Positions 23,788 to 26,416 of a stretch of 26,416 nt of DNA are shown piece after piece. A program made the position numbers and the translations under genes. This DNA is from Haemophilus_D parainfluenzae_AD (lineage in GTDB: Bacteria > Pseudomonadota > Gammaproteobacteria > Enterobacterales > Pasteurellaceae). The number at the start of each line of letters is the position of its first letter. The first letter of the stretch is position 1. The stretch is from the NCBI RefSeq assembly GCF_001679325.1, contig NZ_LZMX01000005.1. The stretch is one strand, 5' to 3'. Under the pieces are notes generated by a model. It had not been told where the DNA came from, made no database searches, and worked only from the letters and a program-made list of their open reading frames with translations.

Positions 23788-26370
23788 ATGAATTTACAAG
23801 ATAATTTCGAGCAGCATACGCCGATGATGCAGCAATATATCAAGCTAAAAGCAGAAAATCCTGACATTCTATTATTTTATCGAATGGGGGATTTTTATGA
23901 GCTTTTTTATGATGATGCAAAAAAAGCGGCAGCGTTGTTAGATATTTCTTTAACTAAACGTGGGCAATCAGCAGGTAATCCCATTCCCATGGCAGGCGTG
24001 CCTTATCATGCGGTAGAAGGCTATTTAGCAAAATTAGTGCAATTAGGTGAACCTGTAGCCATTTGTGAACAAGTGGGCGATCCCGTCACATCAAAAGGGC
24101 CGGTTGAGCGCAAAATTGTACGAATTGTGACACCAGGTACAGTGAGTGATGAAGCGCTTTTACCAGAACGCCAAGATAACTTAATTGTGGCGGTTTATCA
24201 GGAAAAAGAAAAATTTGGTCTAGCCACATTAGACATGACATCTGGACGCTTCCAGCTTTGTGAACCTCATTCAAAAGAAGCCTTACAAGCTGAATTACAG
24301 CGCATTAATCCTGTAGAATTACTTTATTGTGAAGATTTTGCCGAAATGGCCATTATCGAGCATTATAAAGGTCTACGTCGTCGTCCTATTTGGGAATTTG
24401 AACTCAGTACGGCGATTTCGGAACTTAATCGTCAATTTGGTACGAAAGATTTACGTGCATTTGGTGTAGAAAAATCACCTCTTGGCTTGGCAGCAGCAGG
24501 CTGTTTATTGCAATATGCAAAAGAAACACAACGTGCTTCTCTGCCACACATTCAAAGCATCAGTGTCATTCAAAATAACGATAATATTCAATTAGATGCC
24601 GCAACACGCCGCAATTTAGAACTCACTCAAAACCTTGCGGGTGGTACAGAAAATACACTTGCTTCGGTATTAGATAAATGTGTTACGCCAATGGGTAGTC
24701 GTTTATTAAAACGCTGGATTCATCAGCCTATCCGTCAAATAGACATTCTATTAAAACGCCAAAAAACCATTGGTGAAATTATTGAGCAAGATTTGTATCA
24801 CGAATTGCAGCCTTATTTGCAACAAGTGGGCGATATGGAACGGATTCTTGCCCGTGTAGCACTGCGTTCTGCACGTCCTCGTGATCTCACGCGTTTACGT
24901 ACCGCATTAGAACAAATTGAACCGATAAAATCACTGATTCAGACAAAAACATCGTCAAATTTGACCGCACTTTCCGCGCAAATTGATGATTTTTCCGCGC
25001 AAATTAAGTTACTTCAAAAAGCAATTATTGAAACCCCTCCATTATTAATTCGCGATGGTGGGGTTATTGCTGAAGGCTATAATGCAGAATTAGATGAATG
25101 GCGAACCCTTTCCGCTGGTGCTACGCAATATTTAGAAAATTTAGAACAACGCGAACGAGAAAGCACGGGCATTGATACCTTAAAAATTGGCTTTAATGCG
25201 GTGCATGGTTATTACATTCAAATCAGCCAAGGGCAAGCTCATAAAGCACCGATTCATTATGTTCGTCGTCAAACCTTAAAAAATGCCGAACGCTACATTA
25301 TTCCTGAATTAAAAGAATATGAAGATAAGGTTTTAAAATCAAAAGGGGCGGCACTTGCTTTAGAAAAGCAACTTTATGATGAATTATTTGATTTATTGTT
25401 GCCACATTTAGGTCAATTGCAGTTAGCCAGTTTAGCATTGTCTGAATTGGATGTGTTAGTTAACCTCGCAGAGCGAGCAGAAACCTTAAATTATGTTGCA
25501 CCACAATTTAGCGATGAAATTGGCGTAAAAATTGAAAATGGTCGTCATCCTGTAGTGGAACAAGTTTTAAAAGACCCTTTTATTGCCAACCCTGTTAATC
25601 TCAATCAGCAACGTCATTTACTGATTATTACCGGCCCAAATATGGGCGGTAAAAGTACCTATATGCGTCAAACAGCTTTAATTACGTTAATGGCGTATAT
25701 AGGCAGTTTTGTGCCGGCTGATAGTGCGGTTATCGGGCAAATTGATCGTATTTTTACTCGAATTGGTGCCTCTGATGATTTAGCATCTGGTCGTTCTACA
25801 TTTATGGTGGAAATGACCGAAATGGCGAATATTCTTCATCAAGCCACTTCACAAAGTTTAGTTCTGATTGATGAAATTGGACGCGGTACTTCTACCTATG
25901 ATGGGCTTTCTTTAGCTTGGGCTTGTGCCGAATGGCTGGCAAAGAAAACTCGTTCACTTACATTATTTGCGACCCATTATTTTGAACTCACCGCACTGCC
26001 AGAAAAAATTGAAGGCATTGCTAATATTCATTTAGATGCATTAGAACATAACAATACCATTGCCTTTATGCATGCGGTTCAAGACGGTGCGGCAAGTAAA
26101 AGTTATGGTCTTGCTGTTGCAGCGCTGGCTGGTGTGCCTCAATCCGTTATTAAACTGGCGAAGCAAAAATTGCATCAATTAGAAAAATTGTCGGCACAAA
26201 ATGGTGATCAACAAATTCAACATTTAAGAGCATTAAATCAACATCAAGGTGAATTGGCTTTTGAAGCAGAACCGGATGCTTTACGCGAAGCCATTGAGCA
26301 ACTTGATCCAGATGAATTAAGTCCAAAACAAGCCTTAGCTTATCTGTATCAATTGAAGAAAATGCTGTAA
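23788..26370 (+). CDS. mutS: DNA mismatch repair protein MutS
   Basis: 860 residues from the ATG at 23788. I chose this over an in-frame TTG four codons upstream because MNLQDNFEQHTPMMQQY is the expected Haemophilus N-terminus. It recognises mismatches and short insertion/deletion loops, and recruits MutL. The mismatch-reading Phe36-Tyr37-Glu38 (GDFYELF) is present at the E. coli position. Connector, lever and clamp domains follow. The ATPase domain has Walker A GPNMGGKST (about 616-624), Walker B with Asp695-Glu696 (LIDEIGRGTSTYDG), and FATHYFEL. The C-terminal tetramerisation segment is complete (SPKQALAYLYQLKKML). No frameshift or lost key residue is seen, so repair should be intact. Confidence 0.97.
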   Translation: MNLQDNFEQHTPMMQQYIKLKAENPDILLFYRMGDFYELFYDDAKKAAALLDISLTKRGQSAGNPIPMAGVPYHAVEGYLAKLVQLGEPVAICEQVGDPVTSKGPVERKIVRIVTPGTVSDEALLPERQDNLIVAVYQEKEKFGLATLDMTSGRFQLCEPHSKEALQAELQRINPVELLYCEDFAEMAIIEHYKGLRRRPIWEFELSTAISELNRQFGTKDLRAFGVEKSPLGLAAAGCLLQYAKETQRASLPHIQSISVIQNNDNIQLDAATRRNLELTQNLAGGTENTLASVLDKCVTPMGSRLLKRWIHQPIRQIDILLKRQKTIGEIIEQDLYHELQPYLQQVGDMERILARVALRSARPRDLTRLRTALEQIEPIKSLIQTKTSSNLTALSAQIDDFSAQIKLLQKAIIETPPLLIRDGGVIAEGYNAELDEWRTLSAGATQYLENLEQRERESTGIDTLKIGFNAVHGYYIQISQGQAHKAPIHYVRRQTLKNAERYIIPELKEYEDKVLKSKGAALALEKQLYDELFDLLLPHLGQLQLASLALSELDVLVNLAERAETLNYVAPQFSDEIGVKIENGRHPVVEQVLKDPFIANPVNLNQQRHLLIITGPNMGGKSTYMRQTALITLMAYIGSFVPADSAVIGQIDRIFTRIGASDDLASGRSTFMVEMTEMANILHQATSQSLVLIDEIGRGTSTYDGLSLAWACAEWLAKKTRSLTLFATHYFELTALPEKIEGIANIHLDALEHNNTIAFMHAVQDGAASKSYGLAVAALAGVPQSVIKLAKQKLHQLEKLSAQNGDQQIQHLRALNQHQGELAFEAEPDALREAIEQLDPDELSPKQALAYLYQLKKML
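24964..24972 (+). repeat. DNA uptake signal in mutS
   Basis: Exact ACCGCACTT on the plus strand; encodes Thr-Ala-Leu-Ser near residue 393 of MutS. Confidence 0.85.
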
Positions 26371-26416
26371 GAAATAAAAAAGAGCGGTCAAAAAATTCGG
26401 TATTATGTAGCAGTTG

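Overview
The window looks like chromosomal DNA of a Pasteurellaceae species of the Haemophilus/Aggregatibacter group, most likely a Haemophilus close to H. parainfluenzae. The evidence is AT-rich sequence, fourteen exact copies of the H. influenzae-type DNA uptake signal (AAGTGCGGT or its complement) from 10.6 kb onward, and a gene order torZ-torY-pldB-asd that, from memory, matches H. influenzae HI0643-HI0646.

Layout. (1) Positions 1-9309, minus strand: a two-partner secretion locus of the contact-dependent inhibition (CDI) / filamentous haemagglutinin type. The transporter gene (cdiB-like) comes first, followed 61 bases later by a giant exoprotein gene (cdiA-like). I read its frame open without a stop for about 2490 codons to the left edge, so its C-terminal toxin and any immunity gene lie outside the window. 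The transporter carries an in-frame TAA between its signal peptide and its mature part. (2) 9310-9764: a very AT-rich divergent intergenic region. (3) 9765-11237, plus strand: two small exported or lipid-anchored proteins of unknown function, then a glycine-zipper lipoprotein with a histidine-rich tail. (4) 11325-12779, minus: a DASS-family anion transporter. (5) 12981-16586, minus: torY-torZ (mtsYZ-like), a multihaem cytochrome c and a Tat-exported molybdenum S/N-oxide reductase, behind a good candidate FNR-activated promoter. (6) 16769-18129, minus: a small membrane protein overlapping pldB by ATGA. (7) asd, minus. (8) rimO followed by an HMW1C/NGT-type cytoplasmic N-glucosyltransferase, minus. 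(9) mgtC-like gene and mutS, plus.

How the parts relate. The respiratory pair forms one periplasmic electron-transfer branch from quinol to S-oxides or N-oxides. The rimO-ngt pair resembles the arrangement I recall from Actinobacillus pleuropneumoniae, but without the second glycosyltransferase (agt), because asd follows directly. HMW1C-type enzymes glycosylate NX(S/T) sites in two-partner-secretion adhesins, and the CdiA-like protein here is rich in such sites, so it is a candidate substrate. Paired uptake signals form stem-loops after three transcription units.

Most genes are core Pasteurellaceae genes. The points most worth a second look are the interrupted cdiB, the possible NGT-CdiA link, the unusual basic tail on the NGT, the FNR-type promoter of torYZ, and the undescribed small lipoprotein genes beside the CDI locus.
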